From positions 2,356,001 to 2,420,000 of the forward strand of contig JAETXT010000008.1 of the NCBI GenBank assembly GCA_019188255.1: a stretch of DNA of 64,000 nt, read 5' to 3'. The notes below the pieces were generated by a model that worked only from the letters and a program-made list of their open reading frames with translations, did not search any database and was not told the origin of the DNA. Source of the DNA: Verticillium longisporum. Its lineage: Eukaryota > Ascomycota > Sordariomycetes > Glomerellales > Plectosphaerellaceae. Position numbers and translations under genes: made by a program. Shown here one piece after another: positions 21,612 through 31,583 of this stretch; the first letter of the stretch is position 1; each line of letters begins with the position of its first letter.

Positions 21612-21987
21612 TAGTCTAGGTTCTAGGTAATAACTAAAGGTAATATTATCTTAATAGATAAAGGGATTATAGAGAAATAAATAGATAAAGGGATATAGGA
21701 GGAAGGGAGAGATATAAATCGTTATATCTCGAGAAGAAAGCGTCGGAGGAAGGAATAAATTAAAGATCTTAATAGCCCTGACTTTTAGCTATAGAATAGT
21801 ATATTTTTCGATAGGAACGGAGATAGGCGTTTTCGGATTAAATTAATATAAATACTCGGACTAACTTTAAAGGAAGTAGGGCTTATTTAGAAGAGTATCT
21901 ATTTATCATAATTAAAGGTATTAAAATTAGATAGGAATTACTATATAATAGGAAATAACGATTTTACTTTAAAAATAAAGATATATT
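21612..21987 (-). repeat. Outer part of left inverted arm (probable Copia-2 LTR, RIP-mutated)
   Basis: The segment is closely similar in inverted orientation to about 29968-30347; for example, TTTTTCGATAGGAA here matches its reverse complement near 30140. The arm continues after the intact Copia-1 insertion at 28443-28661. Together they look like one LTR of about 600 bp read on the minus strand. Its last five bases, ATATT (21983-21987), are the left target duplication of the Copia-1 insertion. Confidence 0.65.
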
Positions 21988-22273
21988 TGTTGAGAGGGCT
22001 TCACTGCTTATGTGAACCCCGTTTCATTGCTTTGGCTGTGCCTGAGAGCTCTGAATAGGTAGGGTAGGTGATATAAGTCTTGTGATGTAGTTGATGATCT
22101 CTCTCTGAATTACCACTACCTACGTGAGTCAGATATACCCATCTGATTCACCGATCACGTAAGCTGTGATTCACGTGCTCCTGAGAGCTGTGAATCCCAG
22201 CCACGGTGATCACCATATCGGTGATCCCCTACCGAGATCACTGCCCTAGGGAACCCCTAATATTGGTTCAACA
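21988..22273 (-). repeat. Copia-1 3' LTR
   Basis: 286 bp, 99 percent identical by eye to the LTR at 28152-28437. In element orientation it starts TGTTGAACC and ends TCAACA. It lies downstream of the minus-strand pol and is preceded by the polypurine tract. It contains several short palindromic motifs (GTGATCAC, CACGTG). Confidence 0.93.
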
Positions 22274-22277
22274 CTGG

Positions 22278-22291
22278 CTCTCTTTTCTTTG
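22278..22291 (-). other. Polypurine tract of Copia-1
   Basis: On the minus strand this reads AAAGAAAAGAGA-like, a purine run a few bases before the 3' LTR, in the position where plus-strand DNA synthesis is primed in LTR retrotransposons. The same tract is recognisable next to the LTR of the RIP-mutated copy B at about 31875. Confidence 0.65.
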
Positions 22292-22651
22292 TGGATAGAA
22301 CAGCCGTGAGAACCAATATTGGGAGCTGTCGCTAGGGTCGATAGCCGCTCCAACGCGCTTCCAATCTCCAGTCTTCGGCGCGTTAGATCTGCTCTTCCAG
22401 CCTTAAAGTGAACAATTAACAGTAGGAGAACAATGAATAGGATAAGGAAAAGTGGCGTGCCGTCGTGAAGGGCATGCTGACGATCGCCGAGGAGGAGGAG
22501 GCGAAGGGGGTGACGACCCCAACAAGGACCTCGATGGTCTTTGTAATGCCGACCGCAAGGCGGCTGGGCGGGCCGCAGCTCTGCGGCTCTTTGACTGCCT
22601 CTGGTGGGACTCGCCAGAGCAGTCAAACTCGGATTCTTCGAATTCCGAGGC

Positions 22652-25600
22652 CTAGTCCGCTTTGCGGAGCGGTTGCTTTGCTGTTTTGCTGATCGCGGGG
22701 TCGTCGTTTTTGCTTCTGGGGTGCTCGTTTTTAGGCTTTGCTGCATTTTTGCTAATATCAATTGCCTTTGCCCCCTGACTGTTCTTTTCTTGACGTTTGA
22801 CCCATCCTTCAATCCTGATTGTGACTTCGTTAGAGCTCACTAGCGCTTCCAGTGCCTGGTTTGGCGCTCCCTTGGTCATTGAATCTGCAGGGTTATCGCC
22901 TCCGGCGATCCAACGAATTTCGTCGACTTCGCGTTCTTCGTAGCTTTGCCGTAACGCCATGAGATCTATCATTAGGCGTTTCTCTGCTGTCGCGCTCAGT
23001 TGAACCAGGCATTGGTAGAGCGAGTAGCTGTCGGTGCAGATAACCATCCGTGGGAGCGGCAGTTCTAAGCGTTTACAGATCTTTTGGAGCGTCTGTTTAA
23101 GGACATAAGCCGCGTCGAAGCCGCTAACCATCCCATAGATCTCGCTAGCCAGAACTGAACGCGTAACCCGTTTACACTTAATGGATTGCCAATGGAGGAT
23201 ATTGCCGCGCACCGTGAAGGCGTTCTCCTGATCGCAGGAACGTTCGTTACCAAGGAGGACAACGAATCCGATCTGTGAACTTAGGTCCTTATTGTTGGCG
23301 AAGGAGCCGTCAACAAATACGTAAAGTTGGGCCGTTGAGAGATCCAGGCGCACGTAATTCAGGCCACGGCCTGCGTTGGCGATCTGCCATTGTATGCGTT
23401 TGTTGAGCCGTTCAAAGTCGTCCTCCTGTGGGTTCTTGGCTTGGGCTGCAACAGAGAAATCGAAGGCTGCCTCTGGTTGACAGGTTGAAGCAATATAGGC
23501 ACCGCGAGCTCTCTGGGCGATGTATTCCTGCTCTGAGCTCGCTGTCCCTGGGGTTACCAGCTCTAGGCGATCACCTTGGCCTTTCTGTTGAATCGTGAGA
23601 TCTTCAGTTCCAACTTTGATGATACAGCCGTTGAAGACGCCGTCAGATCCTGCGTTAAGGACGGAAGCAGGCTTTGCCCGGAAGCCAGCGCTTTCGAGCT
23701 CTGTTTGTTCCTTTTGTATGAACGCGGGCTCTCCGAGGTTGAGGGTGTCGTCAGTCTGCATTCCGACCAGTCCAAAGCTCTCTCCAGCTCTGGTTAGAAG
23801 CAAACACGGATCGTAGCCCGTTGGAACGGCGTTTAGGCGCTCTCTGTGGTGGCGCTGATAGGTTACAAACCAATGGAGACCTGACTCTGCGATGCCATAG
23901 AGCGGCTTCACAACGTGGAAGACGATTCCGTCGGGGTATCTATGCTGTAGCTCCTTGGGAACGCGCAGGAGAACGTTGCGTAACAGATCTGTAGCGCTCT
24001 GGGTGTAGGCTTGACTGATATCACGGAGCATCAACTGGTGGCCACGTTGCTGTAGCGTTGGGGTGATCGCTAGGATCAGTCGTTGGCTACAGCGCATGAT
24101 CGTGGGCGACTGCGTTAGCAGGGTTGTCTTCTCCCAGTCACTGTGTCCCTGAACCACCAGTCTTGACTTCTCATATGGGGCTTGAGGGAGGCCTTTCACC
24201 TCTCTTACAAGCCGGCATCCAAAGATCTTAGCACTGGGAAACGCGGATCTCCTGATCGGCACGATCACTCCAGCTGCCAGGAGTGAGTCGATTTCCTCCC
24301 AGTCGGACTGTTCAAATGGCTTCCCAGGGGTCGTTATTCTGCCTTCATTGCGTAGTTGAACAGCTAGGTCGTACCCCTGCTGTTCCCTTTTGACAATGAA
24401 TTGGCGCTCGATCTGTGAAGTCCCGGTCGCACTGCTCTTGCGATCCGTGAAAGCCGCCTGTAACAGATTCGTGGCGTTTGTTGACTTCCTGGGTCTCCCG
24501 CGTCGTCGTGGTAGAATTGGCTCTGGGTACTCAAATGGTTCTGGGGTCTCTGGAGTTCGAACCACTATTGTCTCCCCAGCCTGCTGATCCGGCGATCTGT
24601 TGTACGGCTTAACGTGTGTTCCTCTGAACTCCGTTGGGCCGTTAACCATTTCGACCGTGACCGCCGTGTCAGAAACCGATATGACCTTGTAGGGACCGGT
24701 CCATTTCTCCCGCTCTCGGAACACAAGAACGTCGCTTCCCAGCTCCAGCGATCTCGGCAGCAACTGCTTGGTATCTGGTCCGTTACGGGTATTGAGAGCG
24801 TCATTGACCTTCCGCTTGGCGACCATTCGCCGAAGCTCCGCCATCGCCTTATTGACCGCTTCGGCGCGCTGCGCCTGGGTCGCGGTGGGCGCTGAGTTGG
24901 CGGTGATCCTGGGCATCGCCCCGAATACGAGCAGTGTAGGCACTAATCCGTTGGGCCCAGCGGTGTCGTTTACCGCCTTCACAGCTCCTTGAAGCAGCGA
25001 TTCTAGGCTCGTGTCGCGAGACTCTGCCTTCAAGATCTCGTACGCTCTGCGTATCGGCTTATGGTAGCTCTCAACCTTGCCGATTGACCAATGGGCCTCT
25101 ACAGGGATCTGATGGCAGGTCATGCCTAGGAGGCGTGCCTCTGCCCTGAACTCTGCGGAGGCAAAGTTCGTTCCAGCGTCAACAGTTACGACGTCTGGAG
25201 GCCCAAGGTATGTATCCAACCAGCACCTCTTGAGAGCTTCCCACGTCGCGCGAGCTGTGAAATTGGGAATGAAAGTTGCGGACTGGAATCCTGTGCTCGC
25301 GTCGATCACATGAAGAACGGGCTTTCCATCCAAGTGCATAATATCGACCAAAATCTCGTAATTGAAGTCGATATCTGACCTCAGGGCAAACTTGAAGCGT
25401 TGCGGGGACTTCCCTTTGATCTGACAATGGTGGCAGAAGCGGTTTATCAGCTCCAGAGCGTCCCGATTCACATCCTGGTCTGCTCTCTGGAGCAGGTTCC
25501 ATAGCTTCTCTACAGATGGGTGACCGAACCGCTTGTGAATGCGTCGGAGCTCTGCTTCTGTCAGAAACGCTGCTCTATCGCTCTCTGTCCCCATCATGTA

Positions 25601-27808
25601 TGTGATCCCGGAGCTGGTATGGGTCTTCGTATCCAGGAAGAACCATGGGTGGCCCCATTTGCGAAAAATGGGCGTACGCTCCTGGATCTCCCCAACGCGC
25701 TTTACCAGCTCGTTACGCGTGTTGTCTAGGTAGACTCCGAGATCGTCCATATCCTTGATGCAAAGCAGGAATGGGGTATCCGTTGGGACGATATGGAACG
25801 TGATTCTCCCAATTGGCGTTGGAACAGTGATCTCCTCCGTCGTGGAAATGGGATTTCCTGCTCCGAATCTCACTCTGGCCCCTATTCCCTGCTTGTTGAC
25901 TGTTAGGCTTGGTATTAGGGCTATTAGGGCCCTTGTTTGTGAAGCTCCTGCTGTGGAAACTGATGCCGCGCCTGTATCAGGGATGATGCCGTACCACGTG
26001 GAAGTGCTGTTGATCTGATACTGGGTGAAGAGCTGCTCTATCGGAGCTGTCATTTCAGCCTTCGGACTGCTCCCCCTGATTCTGTGTTGGAACGACTCAT
26101 TTGCTAGGAAGTGTGCAGTATGGGCATTCATCAGTTCGCTCTCGGGATCAGACCCAAAGGCATCGTCTGCTCCCAGCTCATCGGAAGTGGGATTGTCTGA
26201 TTCCGAGCTCTCAGCAGGTTCCATTGCTGTTAAAAACTGACGGTATCCCTTCCGCTGATCCCCACGCGCTTCCTGCATGCGTTTCCACTGCTCTTTCGAA
26301 CGTTGTTGCTCCTCGGGAGAGTGCTTCGTCGATCTGCAGTCTCGTTTAGAGCATATCCAGCATTTGCGAATTCTGGATGGCTGACGATCATTGGTTCTGC
26401 GTACCGACTGCTCTCTGCGATCTCCCCTTCCACTGGCTTGGCGATATCCGCTCCCATAACGTCTGTCGGTGTAGAAGTGCCCAGGCGTTCTGGTGTTCTC
26501 CTCCACCTTCAGTGTGCTCTTGAGCTGTGCGGATAGCGCATTGAAAGATCGCTCCGGCCTTGCTAGTGCAATCTTCAGCTCTGGGACGCCTTGAACCGCC
26601 CTCAGAGTGTTCACATAGAGATGAGTCTCTTCCTTGAACGCAGGGCCAAGTGCTCTCTGGCACCGCTGAAGCCTATCCAGAAGGATCTGGAGAACTTCCA
26701 TTCGCGGCTTTCCTGCGTTATCAGCTTCTGCCGCTATAGAGTGGAACGTCATCGAGCTCCAGTCTGTATGATACTGTGCTCTGTTGATCTCCGAATCGAA
26801 CTGTTGTTTGATCGCTAGGTACATTTGACGGAGTCCCATGCTCCGGTTCATGTGCTCTAGGAAGAAAGTTTGCGCGCGCCCTGAAAGTATACTCGGGAAG
26901 AGCGCGTGGAGCTGCGTATAGCGGATTTGCAGCAGTTCGCAAACGTCCGTGAAGATACGCATTTTATCGTCAAGGATATCGTATGTCTCCCCAGAGTAAT
27001 TGCTCTCCTTGTTCCAGAGCGATGCGAATTGCTTGATTACAGCTCCGTCGATCGGTGAATTCACCGATTCGTGTGGCGGCAGAGCATGGTACCAAGCTGG
27101 TGGGTTCTGGGTGACATTTGGGGGTGGGGTCTCATTTCTTCGCGATTGAGGCGTGATCTCTCGTTGGCTGGATTGCCTGCTCCGTTGATCAGACAACCCT
27201 GGAACCAGGGGCTGTCGGGGATCTGTCCTCCCCGTTCGTAGTTTTCGGATTTGGGATAGCTGGGCGTTCCCCGTGGGTTGCTGCTCGTCGTCCCACTGGT
27301 CTCGCTGTTCCTCTGCTCTTTGGAGCACTGAATCCCGGTCGGCAGTGATCGACTCCGTCGCGTCGGGCATCTCTTCCCATGAAAGCATTGGGACTAGTCT
27401 CTTCGACGTCTTAGCGTTTGCTGCTCCTGGAAGAGGGATCCCGCGCTCTGCTAGATACACCTTCAGCGCTCGAGTGATCGTTGTATTGCAGGAGTCAAAG
27501 TCCTCTTCGGTCCAGCCCTGGAAGTCTTCGATAAACGCCTCCAGGAGGTGAACTCCCTTCATGGTCCCGTATGCGCTCATTGCCTTAAGGATCCAGGCGC
27601 TCTTGAGATCTGCGGATGCCGAATCCAGTGATCCAGGGAACCGTGATTCTGCTCCATTAACGATGAAGTCAATATCGAGACCCTTCCTGACCTTCTGCGT
27701 TAGGCGTGATATGCCGAGTTCTTCCAGAATGCCGTCGAACTCCTGTTGCATCTTTTCAGCGCTCTCTGGCTCTGTCACGGAGCTATTGCCGTGATCCGAG
27801 GAGCTCAT
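22652..27808 (-). CDS. Copia-1 Gag-Pol polyprotein
   Basis: One open frame; the first ATG is at 27808, giving 1718 residues. The frame stays open 27 codons further upstream but without ATG. Order: Gag-like region (1-470); a CWICSKRDC..H zinc-knuckle variant near 481; aspartic protease with DTGAAS near 610; integrase zinc-binding H..H..CHHC at about 758-794 and catalytic Asp (near 822), Asp in VDAGTNF (near 876) and Glu in GKVESYH (near 910); reverse transcriptase with MQTDDTL near 1351; RNase H with FVDGSF, CTDSYS and GDNPADS (about 1498-1640); a basic Lys-rich tail. The integrase-before-RT order is diagnostic of Ty1/copia. The RT box is QTDD rather than YVDD, as I recall from a fungal copia group. 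All catalytic residues seen are intact, so it may be active. Gag and Pol share one frame with no frameshift or stop between them. Confidence 0.93.
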   Translation of the reverse strand: MSSSDHGNSSVTEPESAEKMQQEFDGILEELGISRLTQKVRKGLDIDFIVNGAESRFPGSLDSASADLKSAWILKAMSAYGTMKGVHLLEAFIEDFQGWTEEDFDSCNTTITRALKVYLAERGIPLPGAANAKTSKRLVPMLSWEEMPDATESITADRDSVLQRAEEQRDQWDDEQQPTGNAQLSQIRKLRTGRTDPRQPLVPGLSDQRSRQSSQREITPQSRRNETPPPNVTQNPPAWYHALPPHESVNSPIDGAVIKQFASLWNKESNYSGETYDILDDKMRIFTDVCELLQIRYTQLHALFPSILSGRAQTFFLEHMNRSMGLRQMYLAIKQQFDSEINRAQYHTDWSSMTFHSIAAEADNAGKPRMEVLQILLDRLQRCQRALGPAFKEETHLYVNTLRAVQGVPELKIALARPERSFNALSAQLKSTLKVEENTRTPGHFYTDRRYGSGYRQASGRGDRREQSVRRTNDRQPSRIRKCWICSKRDCRSTKHSPEEQQRSKEQWKRMQEARGDQRKGYRQFLTAMEPAESSESDNPTSDELGADDAFGSDPESELMNAHTAHFLANESFQHRIRGSSPKAEMTAPIEQLFTQYQINSTSTWYGIIPDTGAASVSTAGASQTRALIALIPSLTVNKQGIGARVRFGAGNPISTTEEITVPTPIGRITFHIVPTDTPFLLCIKDMDDLGVYLDNTRNELVKRVGEIQERTPIFRKWGHPWFFLDTKTHTSSGITYMMGTESDRAAFLTEAELRRIHKRFGHPSVEKLWNLLQRADQDVNRDALELINRFCHHCQIKGKSPQRFKFALRSDIDFNYEILVDIMHLDGKPVLHVIDASTGFQSATFIPNFTARATWEALKRCWLDTYLGPPDVVTVDAGTNFASAEFRAEARLLGMTCHQIPVEAHWSIGKVESYHKPIRRAYEILKAESRDTSLESLLQGAVKAVNDTAGPNGLVPTLLVFGAMPRITANSAPTATQAQRAEAVNKAMAELRRMVAKRKVNDALNTRNGPDTKQLLPRSLELGSDVLVFREREKWTGPYKVISVSDTAVTVEMVNGPTEFRGTHVKPYNRSPDQQAGETIVVRTPETPEPFEYPEPILPRRRGRPRKSTNATNLLQAAFTDRKSSATGTSQIERQFIVKREQQGYDLAVQLRNEGRITTPGKPFEQSDWEEIDSLLAAGVIVPIRRSAFPSAKIFGCRLVREVKGLPQAPYEKSRLVVQGHSDWEKTTLLTQSPTIMRCSQRLILAITPTLQQRGHQLMLRDISQAYTQSATDLLRNVLLRVPKELQHRYPDGIVFHVVKPLYGIAESGLHWFVTYQRHHRERLNAVPTGYDPCLLLTRAGESFGLVGMQTDDTLNLGEPAFIQKEQTELESAGFRAKPASVLNAGSDGVFNGCIIKVGTEDLTIQQKGQGDRLELVTPGTASSEQEYIAQRARGAYIASTCQPEAAFDFSVAAQAKNPQEDDFERLNKRIQWQIANAGRGLNYVRLDLSTAQLYVFVDGSFANNKDLSSQIGFVVLLGNERSCDQENAFTVRGNILHWQSIKCKRVTRSVLASEIYGMVSGFDAAYVLKQTLQKICKRLELPLPRMVICTDSYSLYQCLVQLSATAEKRLMIDLMALRQSYEEREVDEIRWIAGGDNPADSMTKGAPNQALEALVSSNEVTIRIEGWVKRQEKNSQGAKAIDISKNAAKPKNEHPRSKNDDPAISKTAKQPLRKAD

Positions 27809-27918
27809 TGTCGCTGATTTTGTTGAAGCTCTGCTACGGCTGATTGACTGTTCCGTAGAGCTTCGTTTGTCGGGTTTGGTGGCTAGCAATATAGCCTAGG
27901 TGGTGATCTTGGGCGTAG

Positions 27919-28039
27919 GAGTCCTGAGGTACTCGAAGCAGACGGTGCTCCTACAGATCACGTAACAGGGGATTTCCCTGCTACCAAGCTCTCACAAGAG
28001 TCCTGAAGTACTCAAAGCAAACGGTGCTCTTGCGATCAC
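27919..28039 (-). repeat. 79-bp-spaced direct repeat in the Copia-1 leader
   Basis: Two copies of a roughly 42-bp unit start at 27919 and 27998 (GAGTCCTGAGGTACTCGAAG and GAGTCCTGAAGTACTCAAAG), each running on to CGGTGCTC and GATCAC. They differ mainly by G/A transitions. They lie between the 5' LTR and the polyprotein start, where packaging or priming signals would sit. Both units persist in RIP-mutated copies A and C. Confidence 0.7.
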
Positions 28040-28151
28040 TTGTAAAGTGTAACCGATGAGCTCACGCACAGCGAATTTGCTATCCGTGGGATCGATCCTG
28101 ACTTTTCCAGCTCTAGCTGTTCTGTGTTACGTTGAACGCAACACTGATCAG

Positions 28152-28437
28152 TGTTGAGAGGGCTTCACTGCTTATGTGAACCCCGTTTCATGCTTTGGCT
28201 GTGCCTGAGAGCTCTGAATAGGTAGGGTAGGTGATATAAGTCTTGTGATGTAGTTGATGATCTCTCTCTGAATTACCACTACCTACGTGAGTCGGATATA
28301 CCCATCTGATTCACCGATCACGTAAGCTGTGATTCACGTGCTCCTGAGAGCTGTGAATCCCAGCCACGGTGATCACCATATCGGTGATCCCCTACCGAGA
28401 TCACTGCCCTAGGGAACCCCCTAATATTGGTTCAACA
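28152..28437 (-). repeat. Copia-1 5' LTR
   Basis: 286 bp, carrying the promoter side of the minus-strand element. It differs from the 3' LTR by a missing T in the CATTGC run, one extra C before CTAATATTGG and one A-to-G change. It is followed by ATATT (28438-28442), the right target duplication. Confidence 0.93.
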
Positions 28438-28442
28438 ATATT

Positions 28443-28661
28443 ATTATTATAAAAACCCTAAAAAGTAGAGTAGGGGAATTACTCTATATCTAATAGATTA
28501 ACCCTTAGGAATTAAGTGTATATAAAGCGCTTAGATTACCTCTAGATCTATAGGGAAGTAGAATCGGTTCTATTCTAGCTTATAAGCTAAGCTAATAAGA
28601 AATAAGAGAAGTTTAGCTTTTATTTTAGCTATTAGAAGGGTTATAAGACTCTATCTCCTAT
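28443..28661 (-). repeat. Inner part of left inverted arm (probable Copia-2 3' LTR)
   Basis: It continues the left arm beyond the Copia-1 insertion and is inverted relative to about 29640-29967. The shared AAAACCCTAAAAAGTAG end and the TATAGGGAAGTAGAATCGG block are easy to follow. In minus orientation it would begin TATAGGAGATAG (originally TG at an LTR start). The right arm has about 100 extra bases (29693-29795). Confidence 0.65.
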
Positions 28662-28679
28662 ACCCCCTTATAAACTAGT

Positions 28680-29639
28680 ATATATATAGTTATATAGATA
28701 TATTAGCTTATAGTAAAATATATAGTTATATAGAAGAAAAAATATGAAACTTTATAGTATATTTATATATAAGGAAAAAATTAAACCCTAGAATATAGAA
28801 AATAAATAAAAACTATATATTATATTATTATAGGAAAATTAATTAGATAAAAAACCTATTAATATTTACTTTTAAGTATCTTATTATAATTAAGCTATTT
28901 ATAGTCTAGAAGTATAGTATTTAAACTATCTATTTATATATATCTATATAGAGTATTATATAGAATCTTATCTAGGCCTTTAATAAGAATATCTAAAATA
29001 TTATATTAAATATATATAAAAAAGCTATATTTTATTATCTTTTAATAGATTTTAATAATAGTAAAATTGCCTACCTATATATTTAACCCTTTTATAAAAT
29101 TTAGGGTTTTTAGTTATTTTCTTAGCGCCTTTATTATCTATTAATAAAGTAAGTATTTTAGGTTTATTTAAATCTAGGCCTTTAGATATCTTAGAAAATA
29201 CTAAAAGAATATATATAGCTTCTTTAGAGGCCTTATATAGTACTATATATTTAGCTTTATAAGGAGATAGAGCTACTACCTTTTATTTAGCTAACACCTA
29301 GCTTATAGAGTTATTTATTCCTAAATAGAATATATATCTAGAAGTAGAAGTTCTATCTTCTATTATATTACTCTAGCTAGAATCGTTATACCCTATTATA
29401 TTTAAGGGTTTATTATAGATATATATTAGACCTATATCTAGATATTTATTTAAATAAGCCTATACTCTATTTAAAATAATAAAATACTCTTTAGAAGGGT
29501 TATTTATATATCTAGAATATTTATTTACTAAATAGATAATATCTAGTCTATTATATAAAGCTAAATATAATAAAGAGCCTATTTCCTATTAATATTAAAG
29601 GATTTCTAAATGTTTAATTTATAAGGAATTAAGTATTAA
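28680..29639 (-). pseudogene. Copia-2 pol fragment (end of RT and RNase H), RIP-mutated
   Basis: The minus strand, read with RIP-type stops tolerated, follows the classical copia order: a G.RLFIIF.F segment at the place of GSLLYLA..TRPD near 29570, NPSKEYF near 29490, then an RNase H run with the SAKQ/ALSTAEAEY-like region near 29270 and an LLIDN..A segment near 29130. It belongs to a different copia family from Copia-1 and ends next to the left arm, as a 3' pol end should. Gag, protease and integrase are absent. Confidence 0.65.
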
Positions 29640-30347
29640 TATTATAGGAGATAGGGTCTTATAACTCTTCTAATAGCTAAAATAAAAGCTAAACTATATT
29701 AATATCTATATTATTAGAAAGAGAAAAAGCGGAGCTATATAATAGTATAATTTTTATATAATTCTATAGAACTATTAAATAATAATAACTATTCAACCTC
29801 TCTTATCTCTTATTAGCTTAGTTAATAAGCTAGAATAGAACCGACTCTACTTCCCTATAGATCTAGAAATAGCCTATACGCCTTATCTACGCTTAGTCCC
29901 TAAGGGTTAGTCTATTAGATATAGAGTAATTCCCCCGACCTACTTTTTAGGGTTTTTAGAATAATAATATATCTTTATTTTTAAATAAAATCGTTACTTC
30001 CTATTATATAATAATTCCTATCTAATTTTAATACCCTTAACTATTATTAATAGATATCTTCTAAGATAGGCTATACTTCCTTTAAGATTAATCTAAGTAT
30101 TTATATTAATTCCTTCTAATAATGCCTACCTCTATTCCTATCGAAAAATATACTATTCTATAGCTAAAGATCGGGGCTATTAATATCTTTAATCCGTTCC
30201 TTCCTCCAACGCTTCCTTCTCGAGATATATTGACTTCTATCTCTCCCTTCCTTTTATACTCCTTTATTAATTTATCTCTCTATAATCCCTTTATCTATTA
30301 AGATAATATTACTTTAAGTTATTACTTATAACCTAGAATATTAAAGA
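29640..30347 (+). repeat. Right inverted arm (probable Copia-2 LTR in opposite orientation), RIP-mutated
   Basis: Inverted copy of 28443-28661 plus 21612-21987, with about 100 bp inserted at 29693-29795. True LTRs of one element would be direct repeats, so this arm is either a solo LTR that landed in the opposite sense or the product of rearrangement. It abuts the truncated Copia-1 copy A at about 30348. Confidence 0.6.
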
Positions 30348-31583
30348 TCGATCCTATAAATAGTAAATTTACTATATATAAGCTCATTAATTATACTTTA
30401 TAAGTAATTATAAGAGTACTATTTACTTTAAGTATTTTAAGATTCTTATAAGAGCTTAATAGTAGGGAAATCCCCTATTATATAATCTATAGGAGTACTA
30501 TCTACTTTAAATATCTTAGGACTCCTATATTTAAAATTACTACCTAGACTATATTACTAGCTATTAACCCTAATAAACGAAGCTCTATAGAATAGCTAAT
30601 TAGCTATAATAGAGCTTTAATAAAATTAATAATAATAAGCTCCTCGGATTATAGTAATAGCTCTATAATAGAGCTAAGGAGTACTAAAAAGATATAATAG
30701 GAGTTTAATAGTATTCTAGAAGAGCTTAATATATTATGCTTAATATAGAAAGTTAGGAAGGGTCTTAATATCGATTATATTATTAATAAAGTAGAATTAT
30801 AATTCCTTAGATTATTAGAATTAATATCTATAGATCTTAAGAATGCTTAGATCCTTAAAGTAATAAGTATATATAGGATTATAAAAGGAGTTTACCTCTT
30901 ATAGGCGTTTATTAAAGACTTCTAGGGCTAGATTAAAGAGGACTTTAACTCCTATAATATAGTAATTATTTAAGTATTAAAGGTATATGTTGAACCAATA
31001 TTAGGGGGTTCCCTAGGGCAGTGATCTCGGTAGGGGATCACCGATATGGTGATCACCGTGGCTGGGATTCACAGCTCTCAGGAGCACGTGAATCACAGCT
31101 TACGTGATCGGTGAATCAGATGGGTATATCTGACTCACGTAGGTAGTGGTAATTCAGAGAGAGATCATCAACTACATCACAAGACTTATATCACCTACCC
31201 TACCTATTCAGAGCTCTCAGGCACAGCCAAAGCAATGAAACGGGGTTCACATAAGCAGTGAAGCCCTCTCAACAGTATATTTAATAGAATATAGGATCCC
31301 TCTTCTAGGAATAATAAATATTAAAATATTAAAGAGATTAATATTAATACTCTTATAAGAGGAAATACTTAATATAATAGAATCGATTATTATCGATTAG
31401 GATTTAATATTCTAAAGAATAAAGGAATAAGGAGATTAATAGGACGATAAATAATAATCTATAAAGAATATTTAGCTATCCTAAGTCCGAAAACTATAAA
31501 TAGGGAGGATAGATCCCTAATAGCCCCTAATTCTAGGGTTATTTAATTAATAGAATAAGTAATCTAGCTAATAAGAGATTATA
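30348..31583 (+). mobile_element. Copia-1 copy A: RIP-mutated 5' leader and gag fragment
   Basis: Base by base it follows the minus strand of the intact Copia-1 from the leader (about 28095) into gag (about 27180), with C-to-T and G-to-A changes throughout. It has both leader repeats and a mutated start region near 30640. The 5' LTR is missing, cut at the inverted arm, and the rest is cut at 31583, where copy B begins. A solo LTR interrupts it at 30988-31274; without that, the flanks are continuous with gag. Confidence 0.85.
30988..31274 (+). repeat. Solo Copia-1 LTR, not RIP-mutated
   Basis: 287 bp starting TGTTGAACC and ending CTCTCAACA, almost identical to the intact element's LTRs in opposite orientation. 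It is flanked by perfect 5-bp duplications GTATA (30983-30987 and 31275-31279), the mark of a full insertion later reduced by LTR-LTR recombination. It lies inside strongly mutated copy A, yet keeps normal CpA and TpG. Confidence 0.93.

Larger units (their letters stand above)
21988..28437 (-). mobile_element. Copia-1: intact Ty1/copia LTR retrotransposon
   Basis: Length is 6450 bp with two 286-bp LTRs that begin TGTTGA and end CAACA (plus-strand view). ATATT is duplicated on both sides (21983-21987 and 28438-28442). The LTRs differ at only three places: one single-base gap each way and one A/G substitution. The polyprotein frame is unbroken. CpA and TpG are abundant, in contrast to the flanks, so this copy arrived after its neighbourhood was mutated, or escaped. 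A purine-rich tract precedes the 3' LTR. Compared with two older copies in this window it lacks about 1.06 kb between the pol stop and the 3' LTR. Confidence 0.95.

Noticed and set aside
27809..27889. Extension of the Copia-1 polyprotein to 27889
   Set aside because: The frame is open but begins at TTG; the first ATG is at 27808.
28152..28437. CRISPR-like or satellite repeats formed by the many GTGATCAC-type motifs
   Set aside because: They are short palindromes inside a retrotransposon LTR and are not regularly spaced.
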